Part shown: positions 1 through 8,366 of the stretch, in pieces
How the letters are laid out: every line of letters begins with the position of its first letter
How positions within the stretch are numbered: the first letter of the stretch is position 1
Origin: Actinomycetes bacterium
GTDB lineage: Bacteria > Actinomycetota > Acidimicrobiia > Acidimicrobiales > Acidimicrobiaceae
DNA length: 44,940 nt
NCBI GenBank assembly: GCA_021819725.1
Contig: JAKAQR010000021.1
Span: 1 to 44,940, forward strand
Direction: 5' to 3'
Program-made: the position numbers and the translations under genes
Notes under the pieces: generated by a model
What the model was told of the DNA's origin: nothing
The model's input: the letters and a program-made list of their open reading frames with translations, nothing else
The model's database searches: none

Positions 1-111
1 GCTCTTGGGTAGTGAAGTGGCTTTGGAGATCTCTCGGATGCTCCGTTGCTCAGCGAGAGCGAGCCTCAGTACTTCTCTGATTTGGCCAATGATGATGCGG
101 GGACGTGACAC
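1..111 (-). CDS. istA: IS21-family transposase IstA, N-terminal fragment (cut by window edge)
   Basis: A GTG start at 109-111 on the minus strand lies behind a strong Shine-Dalgarno (GAGGAGG, complement of 117-123) and opens a frame that stays open to position 1. The 37 visible residues form an alpha-helical N-terminus with a segment reading LALAEQRSIREISKATSL, which matches the helix-turn-helix at the start of IS21-type IstA transposases. In these elements IstA is the DDE integrase and partners the ATPase IstB. Only the beginning is visible, so completeness cannot be judged. It faces away from the istA remnant on its right, so two IS21-like copies or fragments meet here. Another HTH recombinase or regulator is possible. 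Confidence 0.5.
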   Translation of the reverse strand, partial: MSRPRIIIGQIREVLRLALAEQRSIREISKATSLPKS

Positions 112-134
112 AACTACCTCCTCGGAAAACTCGT

Positions 135-229
135 TGTCCGATTCAGTATGGCTACCTCAATGGCCCACCCGGTCTACGTGTCCGAAAACTCCGAAACGGG
201 TGTCCGGATTGGACCGAAATGGCTGTCCG
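135..229. repeat. Cluster of TGTCCG-containing repeats, possible IS21 terminal repeats
   Basis: The hexamer TGTCCG occurs at 135-140, 179-184, 201-206 and 224-229. Two copies continue as TGTCCGAAAAC(C)TCCGAAA. IS21-family ends are known to carry several copies of a short repeat and to begin with TGT. The cluster sits between the two divergent istA fragments, where an element end is expected. The exact IS boundary cannot be fixed from this window. Confidence 0.4.
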
Positions 230-239
230 AAAACCTCCG

Positions 240-986
240 AAATCTGCATCTGGGACCGAGCCACCGGCGAGATCGCTTTCTACGCCCAGGTCTTTGTCGC
301 CGCCCTGGCCTACTCGGGCTACACCTTCGCGGGGGTCGATGAGTCCCAGCGTATCGATGACTTCCTCTTTGCCATCATGGATGCGCATGAGTTCTTCGGT
401 GGGCTTCCCGTCAAGATCATCCCTGATAATCTCCGGAGTGCGGTGACCAAGCACACCCGTGACGAGCTCATCTACAACGCAACCTTTACCGAGTTCTGCA
501 CCCATTATGCAATCGAGCCCGCGGCTACTCGCGGCGTATCGGCCAAAGGATAAGGCAAAGGCCGAGGGCAGCGTCTACCGGGTTGAGACGAGGATTCTGG
601 CTCGACTCCGTCACGAACGCTTCTTCAGCGTTGTCGAAGCCAATGCCGCGATTGCAAAGCTCACCTGGGATCTCAACCATAGAGTCACCAAGTCCCTTGG
701 TACCTCACGTCAGGAACTCTTCGAGAGCATTGAACGCGACCATCTACGACCACTACCAGCTACTCCCTATGAGTTTGCCACCTGGAAGCGGGCCAAGGTC
801 AGCATTGACTATCACATCATTGTGAGCGCTGACCGTCATTATTACTCGGTGCAATATCGCCTGGTTGGGACCCAGGTCGAAGTGCGGTTGTCGGAGAAGA
901 GCGTCCAGATCTTTGCCAAGAGGGCTATTTACGATGTTATTCGGAACGAATTAGGGATTCACGTTCGAAGAGGTTGTCACTGTTAG
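240..986 (+). pseudogene. istA: IS21-family transposase istA remnant, frameshifted and truncated
   Basis: Translation from about 246 gives the middle of an IstA DDE domain (DRATGEIAFYAQVFVAALAY, then [20 protein letters not shown] containing a catalytic Asp). Near 520-540 the match moves to the next frame, continuing as [20 protein letters not shown] and then the C-terminal IstA region ([37 protein letters not shown]). The N-terminal HTH and the first catalytic Asp region are absent. The C-terminus departs from the family pattern after about 910. No istB follows. It is therefore a dead, decayed copy. The nearby reverse istA fragment is separate. Confidence 0.8.
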
Positions 987-1108
987 AGGATTCCGGTTTT
1001 TGCCTGCAGAATTATCGAGCTTCACAAGCTTGAAGCGATGGTTTATGGAACTCAAGAAAAGCTTCCACTAGATGATTGAATAAGGGCATGGAATGTTGAT
1101 ACTCTCCC

Positions 1109-1678
1109 TTATTCTTGGCGTATACTAACAGCACTCATAGTGCATTCTGATTTGGGTGTGCCGTTCGGCGAGCCAGCTTGTTCAAGGATGGTAAGCACCT
1201 CATCACCCTCAATGAGTTGACCAAAGAGGCTGTAGAGTGGCGGTAGCGATACGCCACTAGGTCCAGAGATGATAAAGAATTGGCTCCCATTGGTGTTTGG
1301 GCCGGCGTTGGCCATGGCCAAGCTGCCGAGCTTGTACTCACCCGCGTTTGGCAGTTCGTCGCGGAACTTATAGCCTGGGCCTCCTGCACCCGAGCCTGTT
1401 GGATCACCGCCTTGAACGACAAACCCTGGAATGATCCGGTGGAAGTTGATCCCATCGAAGTAGTGGTAGCGCGCGAGGAAGACGAAGCTGTTGACGGTGA
1501 TGGGCGCGCGTTCAGGGAAGAGCTCAAAGCGCATTGTGCCATGGTTGGTTTCCATGATGGCTTCATAGCTGGTGTTGTCTTCGAGGCAGTACGAAGGGCT
1601 CGCATCGAAGTGTCGAACCTGCGGACTCGAACCATCAGCCTCAGGGCACGGGTAGTTTTCCTTCTTCTTGCCGAGCAT
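1109..1678 (-). CDS. Cyclophilin-type peptidyl-prolyl cis-trans isomerase, cytoplasmic
   Basis: This 189-residue protein would catalyse cis-trans isomerisation of prolyl peptide bonds during protein folding. The cyclophilin fold is clear: residues about 38-185 contain FHRIIPGFVVQGGDPTGSG with the active-site Arg, then GSLAMANAGPNTNGSQFFI, which holds the Gln-Phe substrate-binding pair, and LYSLFGQLIEGDEVL. There is no signal peptide or membrane segment. The first 37 residues are a short extension with CPEADGSSPQVRHF, as in bacterial cyclophilins preceded by a small N-terminal strand. The ATG is supported by AAGGAG a few bases upstream. It lies 34 bp downstream of a second cyclophilin on the same strand, so the two are probably co-transcribed. 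Confidence 0.93.
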   Translation of the reverse strand: MLGKKKENYPCPEADGSSPQVRHFDASPSYCLEDNTSYEAIMETNHGTMRFELFPERAPITVNSFVFLARYHYFDGINFHRIIPGFVVQGGDPTGSGAGGPGYKFRDELPNAGEYKLGSLAMANAGPNTNGSQFFIISGPSGVSLPPLYSLFGQLIEGDEVLTILEQAGSPNGTPKSECTMSAVSIRQE

Positions 1679-1712
1679 TGTTACTCCTTCGCATGTGTGT
1701 TAGGGGCCGGTA

Positions 1713-2507
1713 TTACTTGGTTACCTGGATCGTGACCGTGTTGATCTTGTAGGTTGTCTTTGGCGGGATACCGTTGTTGGCAGTACTTCCGCCAGCATCG
1801 ATCTTTGCGATGACCGATAGCCCTTTGGTCACCTGTCCAAAGACACTGTAGGTGTCACTCAGCTCTTTTTCGCCGGCAGTTCCGGAAACCACAAAAAACT
1901 GGCTTCCGTTGGAGTTCGGTGATCCGCTGTTGGCCATCGCTACAGTTCCGATGTGATAGGAACCGGCCGGAGGGTTCTTGTCGCCGAAGCTATAACCCGG
2001 AGTCCCGAAGTCGTTGTTGGTTGGACTACCACCCTGAATCACAAACCCGGGAATGACTCTGAAAAACGTGGTTCCGTTGAAGAAGTGATAGAGCGATAGT
2101 ACATAGAAGTTGTTTGCCGACTTTGGTCCCAGATTTGGTTCGAGCTTCACGTCAAAGGTTCCGGCCGTGGTGTTGACGACGGCAGTGTAGTGATCACTCG
2201 GATTCAGACATTCTGGTGGATACTTCTTGAAGTGGGTTTTGCGTGGGATGGTGGCGCTCGGATTGGGGCACCCATTGGGCAGCAGATAACTCGTAGTCTT
2301 CGCAGCAGTCGACGTTGTCTTGGTGGCGGCCGTTGTCTTCTTCGTCGGGGGCTTGGTGAGTAGGTAGATCCCCACAAAGACGACGATCGCAGCTACCACC
2401 ACGATGGCGCCGTTGCGCATCAGTCGACGTCGCTTAGCACGCGCCATTTCCGCTTCTTTCAATTTCTGTTGGTTCGCTCGGATTCGAGCCCGCTTTTCGC
2501 TTGGCAC
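1713..2507 (-). CDS. Membrane-anchored cyclophilin-type peptidyl-prolyl isomerase
   Basis: The 264-residue protein begins with a basic, coiled-coil-like cytoplasmic stretch (residues 1-31, many Lys/Arg), then one membrane helix (about 33-50, GAIVVVAAIVVFVGIYLL). A Thr/Ala/Lys-rich linker leads to an extracytoplasmic cyclophilin domain (about 105-262). FFRVIPGFVIQGG and GTVAMANSGSPNSNGSQFFV show the active-site Arg and the Gln-Phe pair. It probably assists folding of exported proteins at the outer face of the membrane. This architecture is common in actinobacteria. The gene starts the two-cyclophilin unit and is divergent from lysC across 71 bp. I see no cysteine pair or other extra domain. 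Confidence 0.92.
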   Translation of the reverse strand: MPSEKRARIRANQQKLKEAEMARAKRRRLMRNGAIVVVAAIVVFVGIYLLTKPPTKKTTAATKTTSTAAKTTSYLLPNGCPNPSATIPRKTHFKKYPPECLNPSDHYTAVVNTTAGTFDVKLEPNLGPKSANNFYVLSLYHFFNGTTFFRVIPGFVIQGGSPTNNDFGTPGYSFGDKNPPAGSYHIGTVAMANSGSPNSNGSQFFVVSGTAGEKELSDTYSVFGQVTKGLSVIAKIDAGGSTANNGIPPKTTYKINTVTIQVTK

Positions 2508-2543
2508 GTGAACACTTTAATAGCACAAGACCGCTCGATCCTC

Positions 2544-2571
2544 TTGGTTCGACCCTTTCGGGCTGTTAGAT
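2544..2571 (+). promoter_or_regulatory. Candidate sigma-70-type promoter giving a leaderless lysC transcript
   Basis: TTGGTT (2544-2549) and TTAGAT (2566-2571) are separated by 16 bp. The GTG start of lysC begins 7 bp after the -10 element, where transcription would be expected to start. No Shine-Dalgarno is visible before the GTG. Leaderless mRNAs are common in actinobacteria. This is a prediction from spacing only. Confidence 0.5.
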
Positions 2572-2578
2572 TGTTCGA

Positions 2579-3787
2579 GTGGCTCTCATAATTCAGAAGT
2601 ACGGCGGCACTTCAGTGGCTGATGCTGACCGCATTCGCACGGTTGCTGACTACGTAGCACGCTCAAGGCGTAGGGGGGACGATGTGGTGGTGGTCGTCTC
2701 TGCGATGGGGAAGACCACCGATGACCTGATCCGACTCGCAGGGGATGTCAGTAGGACGATCCCTCCACGCGAGATGGACATGTTACTTACGGCCGGTGAG
2801 CGCATCTCGGTGTCGTTGCTCTGTATGGCGCTTGCTGACCTGGGGGTGGCGGCAGAATCCTTTACGGGTTCGCAGGCAGGCATCATCACTGACACCGACC
2901 ACACCAAAGCAAAAATAGTCGAGATCAAACCCGAGCGGATTAAGGCAGCACTCGCCGCCGGGGTGGTTCCGGTGATAGCGGGTTTCCAGGGGGTCTCCAC
3001 GGATCGCAATGTCACGACGCTCGGACGCGGAGGCTCTGATACGACAGCGGTCGCTATCGCAGCCAGCCTTGGAGCGAACGTTTGCGAGATCTATACCGAT
3101 GTCTCTGGGGTATTCACGGCTGATCCTCGTGTGGTTCCGAGCGCCCGCAAGATCCCAAGGATTTCATTTGAGGAGATGCTTGAGCTCTCGGCCTCCGGTG
3201 GCAGGGTGCTTGCATTGCGTTCAGTTGAATTTGCCAGAAACTATGGGGTGAGACTCCATGTTCGTTCGAGTTTCACCTGGGAGCCGGGTACCTGGGTGGT
3301 AGAGGAGGAAGAGACAATGGAACAGGCGGTAGTGAGCGCGATCTCGCATGATGCATCTGAGGTCAAGCTCACCTTGTTGAGGGTGCCTGATCGCCCTGGT
3401 GTGGCGGCTCGAATTTTTCGCGTCATCGCCGACGCTGGTGTGAATGTCGACATGATTGTGCAGAATACCTCTATCGAGGGCCATACGGACATCTCCTTTA
3501 CGGCGCCAAAACTCGACCTTGAACTCGCGCGAAGCGTGACCGAGGAGGTGGCAAGGCAAGTCGACGCGAGTCGGGTGGTGACTGACACGGCGATTGGTCG
3601 TGTCTCCCTCGTTGGAGCAGGGATGAAATCCCACCCCGGTGTCACCGCCACGATGTTTGAGACGCTGGCTAATCACCATATCAACATCGAGATGATCTCC
3701 ACTTCAGCTATCCGAATTTCCTGTGTCATTCGGGTCGAACAGCTAGAGACGGCCGTGCAGGCGTTACATGAGGCGTTTTCGCTATGA
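2579..3787 (+). CDS. lysC: Aspartate kinase
   Basis: This kinase phosphorylates L-aspartate to 4-aspartyl phosphate, the first step to diaminopimelate/lysine, threonine and methionine. The 402 residues begin with the family signature KYGGTSVAD. The amino-acid kinase domain fills about 1-245, including GRGGSDTTAVAIAASLGA and YTDVSGVFTADPRVV. Two C-terminal ACT domains (about 265-335 and 345-402) include VPDRPGVAARIFRVIADAGV. This layout suggests feedback control by lysine and/or threonine, as in other actinobacterial enzymes. An internal start for a separate beta subunit, as in Corynebacterium, is possible but not shown. The start is GTG without an SD, consistent with leaderless translation. 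The stop overlaps the asd start by 4 bp. Confidence 0.97.
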   Translation: MALIIQKYGGTSVADADRIRTVADYVARSRRRGDDVVVVVSAMGKTTDDLIRLAGDVSRTIPPREMDMLLTAGERISVSLLCMALADLGVAAESFTGSQAGIITDTDHTKAKIVEIKPERIKAALAAGVVPVIAGFQGVSTDRNVTTLGRGGSDTTAVAIAASLGANVCEIYTDVSGVFTADPRVVPSARKIPRISFEEMLELSASGGRVLALRSVEFARNYGVRLHVRSSFTWEPGTWVVEEEETMEQAVVSAISHDASEVKLTLLRVPDRPGVAARIFRVIADAGVNVDMIVQNTSIEGHTDISFTAPKLDLELARSVTEEVARQVDASRVVTDTAIGRVSLVGAGMKSHPGVTATMFETLANHHINIEMISTSAIRISCVIRVEQLETAVQALHEAFSL

Positions 3788-4806
3788 GGAGCGCTGGAAC
3801 CATTGCTATCGTAGGTGCAACCGGCCAAGTGGGTGGTGTGATGCGCCAGATCCTTGAGGAACGGAAGGTTCCATTCGATCACATTCGCTTCTTTGCATCC
3901 CCACGATCAGCAGGTACCGTCATCGAGTTTGATGGGCGGTCCATTGAGGTGGAGGACGTGAAGACAGCAGACCTTCGCGGGATCGATTACGCCGTCTTCT
4001 CGATCGGGGCGACCGCTTCCAAAGTGCACGCTCCTCGCTTCGTCGAGGCCGGAGCGGTCGTGATCGACAACTCATCAGCGTATCGGATGGACCCGAATGT
4101 CCCATTGGTGGTTCCGGAGGTCAATCCTAGGGAAGTTGTGCGCCACCCGCTTGGGATCATCGCTAATCCAAACTGCACGACGATGATTGCGATGCCTCCA
4201 TTGGCGATCATCGATCGCCTCTTTGGCCTCGAACGCGTGATCGCTGCGACCTACCAGGCAGCCTCTGGGGCGGGCAGGGAAGGGGTGGCAGAACTTGATG
4301 CCGAACTGCAACGACCAAATCTTGCCGCACTCACCTTCGATGGCGGTGCCGTCGACTTCATGTCTCCGGTAAAGTTCCCAGCTGTACTTGCCGGAAATGT
4401 CATCCCCCTCGCAGGGGATCTTCACGATGGCGACACCTCTGAGGAGGAGAAGTTTGTCAATGAGTCCCGCAAAATTTTGGGGTTGGCTGATCTGCGCTGC
4501 CATGTTACCTGTGTAAGGGTACCGGTCTTTACGGGACACAGCATCGCGATTGTTGCAGAGTGCCGAGATACTCCCCGGGTGGAGTCGTTCGTGGACGCGC
4601 TCAGACAGGAACCAGGTTGTCAGATCGTTGAGCTGCCAACTCCTCTCGCTTCGGCTGGGATCGATCCAGTCCTGATTGGACGGATTCGACCCGACCGGTC
4701 ATCGACAAATGGGATCGCCTTCTTTGTATCGGGGGATAACTTACGCAAAGGCGCGGCGCTGAATGCGATTCAGGTTTTGGAAGTATTATTGCGATATAAA
4801 GCTTAA
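3784..4806 (+). CDS. asd: Aspartate-semialdehyde dehydrogenase
   Basis: The enzyme reduces 4-aspartyl phosphate to aspartate-4-semialdehyde with NADPH, the second step of the aspartate pathway. The 340 residues start with a Rossmann nucleotide-binding motif, IAIVGATGQVGGVMRQIL (about 7-24). The catalytic Cys is at about 131 in ANPNCTTMIAMPPL, and the active-site region continues with YQAASGAGREGVAEL. Length is normal for the bacterial family. The ATG overlaps the lysC stop (ATGA), so the two genes are translationally coupled. I see no downstream partner: a long gene-free stretch follows. Confidence 0.97.
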   Translation: MRSAGTIAIVGATGQVGGVMRQILEERKVPFDHIRFFASPRSAGTVIEFDGRSIEVEDVKTADLRGIDYAVFSIGATASKVHAPRFVEAGAVVIDNSSAYRMDPNVPLVVPEVNPREVVRHPLGIIANPNCTTMIAMPPLAIIDRLFGLERVIAATYQAASGAGREGVAELDAELQRPNLAALTFDGGAVDFMSPVKFPAVLAGNVIPLAGDLHDGDTSEEEKFVNESRKILGLADLRCHVTCVRVPVFTGHSIAIVAECRDTPRVESFVDALRQEPGCQIVELPTPLASAGIDPVLIGRIRPDRSSTNGIAFFVSGDNLRKGAALNAIQVLEVLLRYKA

Positions 4807-5692
4807 GTAGCCGCGCCTGCTGCGATGTAAAGCACAGACAGGGACTGTACTAGGTGGTTACTCGAGGGGTTGACGGCAAGACGCTGCTACTGTTCATTGC
4901 ACCTACCAATACTGCGGTCTATGGTCTCTAGGAAGTTCCATGTAATTCCGGAGGGCTGCGTGAGTCCCATTCACTTTGTATTCGAGAAGACCGCGTCGCG
5001 CTCTACTATACTTCCTCTGCGCTGCTTTGGTCAGGAATGAGTTCTCAGTGCTACACCCTCGGTGTTTGCTTGGTAGATAGGGAACCATTCTCGGGGTTGT
5101 CTCGTTAACGACTAAGAATTCGATGAGGTTCAGGTAATCGAGAAAACTACGCGTTCAATTCATCTTTTGATCGCCATTTCAGACTCTCAGCTCAACTAGC
5201 TAATCGTTCTGAAAGTGGCACTGCAAACTAGCCGCTACGTCGGGCGGTCCGAGTAAGAAGGGTTTTCAAACCCGAGGGACTCAAGGATTGTATGCTGGGG
5301 GGATCTGGGTTCATAGGGATTTGGAGAATTGATTAGACCTTTCTGCCTACGTCGGTCAGGGTGGCGTGGCCGCTATATGAATTCGTCGGTGCACAGTTAT
5401 CGAACCCCAGGATGTCAATCAATACAATCAAGTCTGAGGTAGAGATATCGTGTATGTTGTCGATGTTATTTCATCTAAAATAACCCTGGCCAACAAAGTT
5501 GTGGGCTGGTTCCAAATCAGTTCTCAGTGAAGATCAACGGAACTACCGCTCATGAGAGTCGACGCAATTAGCCCGCAGGCAGATGTTTGAAAAAGTTAAA
5601 CACCGTTATCATCAACCAATCATTAGCCATCTGGAAAGAGTCAAGAGGCACTCACAATGGCGCTGATCGCTGAATGTTAACTTTCATCAACT
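4807..5692. other. Gene-poor intergenic region, about 890 bp
   Basis: It separates the convergent asd and fliD genes. No reading frame here has family-like sequence. The best is a reverse 61-codon frame (4903-5088) rich in Arg/Lys and aromatics, without a recognisable motif or SD, possibly eroded coding DNA. The right part is visibly richer in A and T than its neighbours. I see no tRNA, CRISPR or clear terminator, apart from a small inverted repeat GGGTTTTCAAACCC near 5260. Confidence 0.5.
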
Positions 5693-8251
5693 CTATCCAC
5701 CTGTGGGCAGCTGAGCAATTTCACTCGAGAGATAACTGCCCTGATTCTTGAGAGTTCCGAGCTGGGTCTCCATGTTGTCGAACTCCTGCTGGAGCATCTT
5801 CTGCTCTGATTGGATCATCGGAGTGTAGTTGTTGTACTGTTGTTGCAAACTTGCGATCTGCTGGTTGAGGCTAGAAATCGTGCTCGACAGCGACCCTGTG
5901 GTCGGATCGGATGCTCCATACCCTGTCGCGCCCATGCCACCCGCAATGCCTGGGGTATAGGTAAAATCACCAAGAGTCGTTGCACTCGTGATTCCAGTCG
6001 CCGTCACTTGCAGCGAGAGTCCGGCCAGCGTCGGATTATCAATAGGTGCCGAGAGATACTGGCCACTGCCGGTCGCTGTCACTCCATCGATAGTCCCAGC
6101 CACATCAGTTCCCGCATAGGTGGTGCCGTTCGCGGTGAGACCGAGCTGGCCGGTTGTTCCACTAGTCGCCACGGTAAAGCTCTGTGCAGAGCCATAGTTC
6201 TGTGAGGAGACCACAAGCTGGGAGCCAGATGAGGTGGTGTTGACTGTTGCGCTCAGCGCAAGACCCGACGATGCGAAGGACGCGTTGATGCCCGCTGCAA
6301 TGCTAGTGAGCGATTCGCCAGCACTTGCTGCATAAGTCGCAGTTGAGCCACCAGAGGTGAAGGAGAGCGATTCGGCACTGGTAATTGCACCACCTGAGAC
6401 AATACTGCCGGTATCTACCGCTTGGGTTGCCGAATGTGTGATCACGATAGGGTAGCTGCCTGCTTGGGTTGCGTTGCCCGCATAACTAAGGGTTACCGAG
6501 CCCGAGTAGGCGTTAGAAGTCGCATTTAGTGAGCCACCCTGAGTGAAGAGGGAGGCGACTTGTGATGGATTGGCATCATAGGCTTGGGCAAAGGTGGTGG
6601 CGTTGAAGTCGATCGATCCGTTCTTGTTGAGGGTGATCCCTGCATTCGCCGCTGTTGTTCCGTTCAACCCCACTTCATTCGAGATAACCCCAAGAATTTG
6701 CGAGGTCAGGGCGTTGAGGTCAGAGTTGCCCATCAGTGGCCCGCCGGTTCCGGTGGCGGCGTTATAGCCAGCGTACTTATTGATGTCCGAGAGCGCCGTG
6801 TTGGCTGCCGTGATGAGTGATTGAACGTCTGTTGCCATTTTGGCACCATTCGGAGTTACCGAAAGGGTGATGGGGGATGACCCTGGAGCTTGCGCCGATA
6901 CCAGATTGATGTTTACACCTGGTAGAACTCCTGACACCGTATTGGTCTGTGACGACAACTCATAACCGTTGGTACCACCGACGCTGATGACAGCATTTTG
7001 GCCTGCGGTAATAGAGTTGAAGCTCCCGACCGACGCAGAGAATGGCGATGACTCAACGGTGATGTTGCCATCGGTTCCTGTAGTGTTCGAAGAAAGTTGG
7101 AGGATGTACGCATTTGTTCCCACCTGTACCGCTGACGCGGTAACACCGGAACTCGAGGCGTTGATATCAGAGACCACCGAACTCAGGCTGCCACTACCAG
7201 CGGAGATCTCCGAGGCGCTGAAGCTCCCCTTGGCGATGCCGAAGGCACCGATTCCCATGGTGATCGTGCCACCGGAACCGTCTGTGAGCGTGGTGGTTGA
7301 ACCTGACTGGACGTTGTTGATTGCCGTAGCTGTGCCATCAAGGGTAATCGAGCCTGCGGTTCCGACCGAGGCGGTTGATTGGGTGCTTAGACCGAGCGTT
7401 GAAAGCGCAGTCCCGCCGGTGAGTTGGAGTGAGGCCGATGACCCAAGAAGCGATGTTCCAACTTCTAATTGTCCCCGTGAATTGACCTGCGCATTGAGAA
7501 GAGGAGTGCCGGATGCACTCGACGCTGTGCTAATCGCTTGGGCCAGTTGGGAAGGGGTATAGGTGCCCGAAGCGATGGTAAAGGTTTCGGTAGTTCCATT
7601 GACGGTTGCATCGATAGTGTCATTCGAGGAGCCAATCGTCACTGAGCTAGCGAGAGCAGTTGTTGCCGAGGCTGTACCTCCAGTGAGCGCTTGGGTGACA
7701 TCAAATGAATGGGTTCCAACGGACAAGGAGCTGCCAGCGAGGGAACTGACTCCAAAACCTGCCGCGCTAGAAGAGAGTAGGAAGTTGCCCGAGGCGGCGG
7801 TGGATGAGAGTGAACTGAGTGTGTTGGCTCCGGCAAGCACATTGCCTTGGGCGAGTTGATCAACGTTGAAGCTGATCGTTGAGGGAGTAGCCCCTGAGGT
7901 GGTCGTGGCGGTGGCCACTGCTGGATTCGAGGTAGTCGCGGAGGTGATTTGCCAGTCGGAGGCTGAGGTGAGATTGTTGGCTGCGGTTTGGAGGTTGAGG
8001 AAATCTGATGAGAGCTGTTGGTAGTCATTCAGGTTGTTGTTCAATGAAGTGATCTGGTTTTGGATATCTACTTGAGGTTGCTCATAGGCCTGCATGAGCG
8101 CATTGATGATTGAGCTGGTGTCTAAGCCTGAGATAACACCATTGAATTGGATCGGAGGCGCGAAGGGACTGGTGGTGCTTGACGAGGTGGAACTGGTGCT
8201 AGTCGTTCCAGTTGTTGAAGTAGTACTGGTCGTTGGTGATATCGAAGACAT
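5693..8251 (-). CDS. fliD: Flagellar filament cap protein FliD (HAP2)
   Basis: FliD caps the filament tip and guides flagellin assembly. The family N-terminal signature is seen after residue 34 (QFNGVISGLDTSSIINALMQ) and the C-terminal coiled coil occupies about 790-845 (SSTISSLNQQIASLQQQY, then EFDNMETQLGTLKNQG). At 852 residues it is larger than most FliD proteins, through a long Ser/Thr/Gly/Ala-rich middle that would be the surface domains. Residues 1-30 are almost entirely Ser and Thr, an unusual extension before the D0 region. By my count the protein has only 6 Lys and 1 Arg. ATG follows AAGGAGG. It lies just downstream of flagellin on the same strand, behind a terminator-like hairpin. 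Confidence 0.95.
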   Translation of the reverse strand: MSSISPTTSTTSTTGTTSTSSTSSSTTSPFAPPIQFNGVISGLDTSSIINALMQAYEQPQVDIQNQITSLNNNLNDYQQLSSDFLNLQTAANNLTSASDWQITSATTSNPAVATATTTSGATPSTISFNVDQLAQGNVLAGANTLSSLSSTAASGNFLLSSSAAGFGVSSLAGSSLSVGTHSFDVTQALTGGTASATTALASSVTIGSSNDTIDATVNGTTETFTIASGTYTPSQLAQAISTASSASGTPLLNAQVNSRGQLEVGTSLLGSSASLQLTGGTALSTLGLSTQSTASVGTAGSITLDGTATAINNVQSGSTTTLTDGSGGTITMGIGAFGIAKGSFSASEISAGSGSLSSVVSDINASSSGVTASAVQVGTNAYILQLSSNTTGTDGNITVESSPFSASVGSFNSITAGQNAVISVGGTNGYELSSQTNTVSGVLPGVNINLVSAQAPGSSPITLSVTPNGAKMATDVQSLITAANTALSDINKYAGYNAATGTGGPLMGNSDLNALTSQILGVISNEVGLNGTTAANAGITLNKNGSIDFNATTFAQAYDANPSQVASLFTQGGSLNATSNAYSGSVTLSYAGNATQAGSYPIVITHSATQAVDTGSIVSGGAITSAESLSFTSGGSTATYAASAGESLTSIAAGINASFASSGLALSATVNTTSSGSQLVVSSQNYGSAQSFTVATSGTTGQLGLTANGTTYAGTDVAGTIDGVTATGSGQYLSAPIDNPTLAGLSLQVTATGITSATTLGDFTYTPGIAGGMGATGYGASDPTTGSLSSTISSLNQQIASLQQQYNNYTPMIQSEQKMLQQEFDNMETQLGTLKNQGSYLSSEIAQLPTGG

Positions 8252-8317
8252 GTGACCTCCTTGGCCTGTGATGAGCTTCGGCTGATCTAGAGAACGAAAT
8301 AAGAGGTACTACCCAAA

Positions 8318-8348
8318 ATGGGCCAAGGATACGCGATCCCTGGCCCAT
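8318..8348 (-). terminator. Hairpin terminator or attenuator between flagellin and fliD
   Basis: ATGGGCCA (8318-8325) pairs with TGGCCCAT (8341-8348). After one mismatch, GGAT (8327-8330) pairs with ATCC (8336-8339), leaving a 5-base loop. Read on the minus strand the hairpin lies 19 bp after the flagellin stop and is followed by a short T run (TTTT). It probably ends most flagellin transcripts and lets limited read-through into fliD, matching the very different amounts of the two proteins needed. Confidence 0.75.
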
Positions 8349-8366
8349 AGTGAGAGTAAGGAGAAA

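Noticed and set aside
2604..2618. CACTGAAGT core (reverse) in the lysC coding region as a fourth operator
   Set aside because: It falls in codons for the invariant KYGGTSVA motif and is best explained by coding constraint.
4903..5088. Reverse 61-codon frame in the intergenic region
   Set aside because: No SD, no motif, no supporting neighbour. It could be eroded coding DNA, but nothing identifies it.
6969..7562. 197-codon forward frame opposite fliD
   Set aside because: An antisense product of the Ser/Thr-rich fliD codons, with a Pro/Glu/Val-biased composition and no motif.
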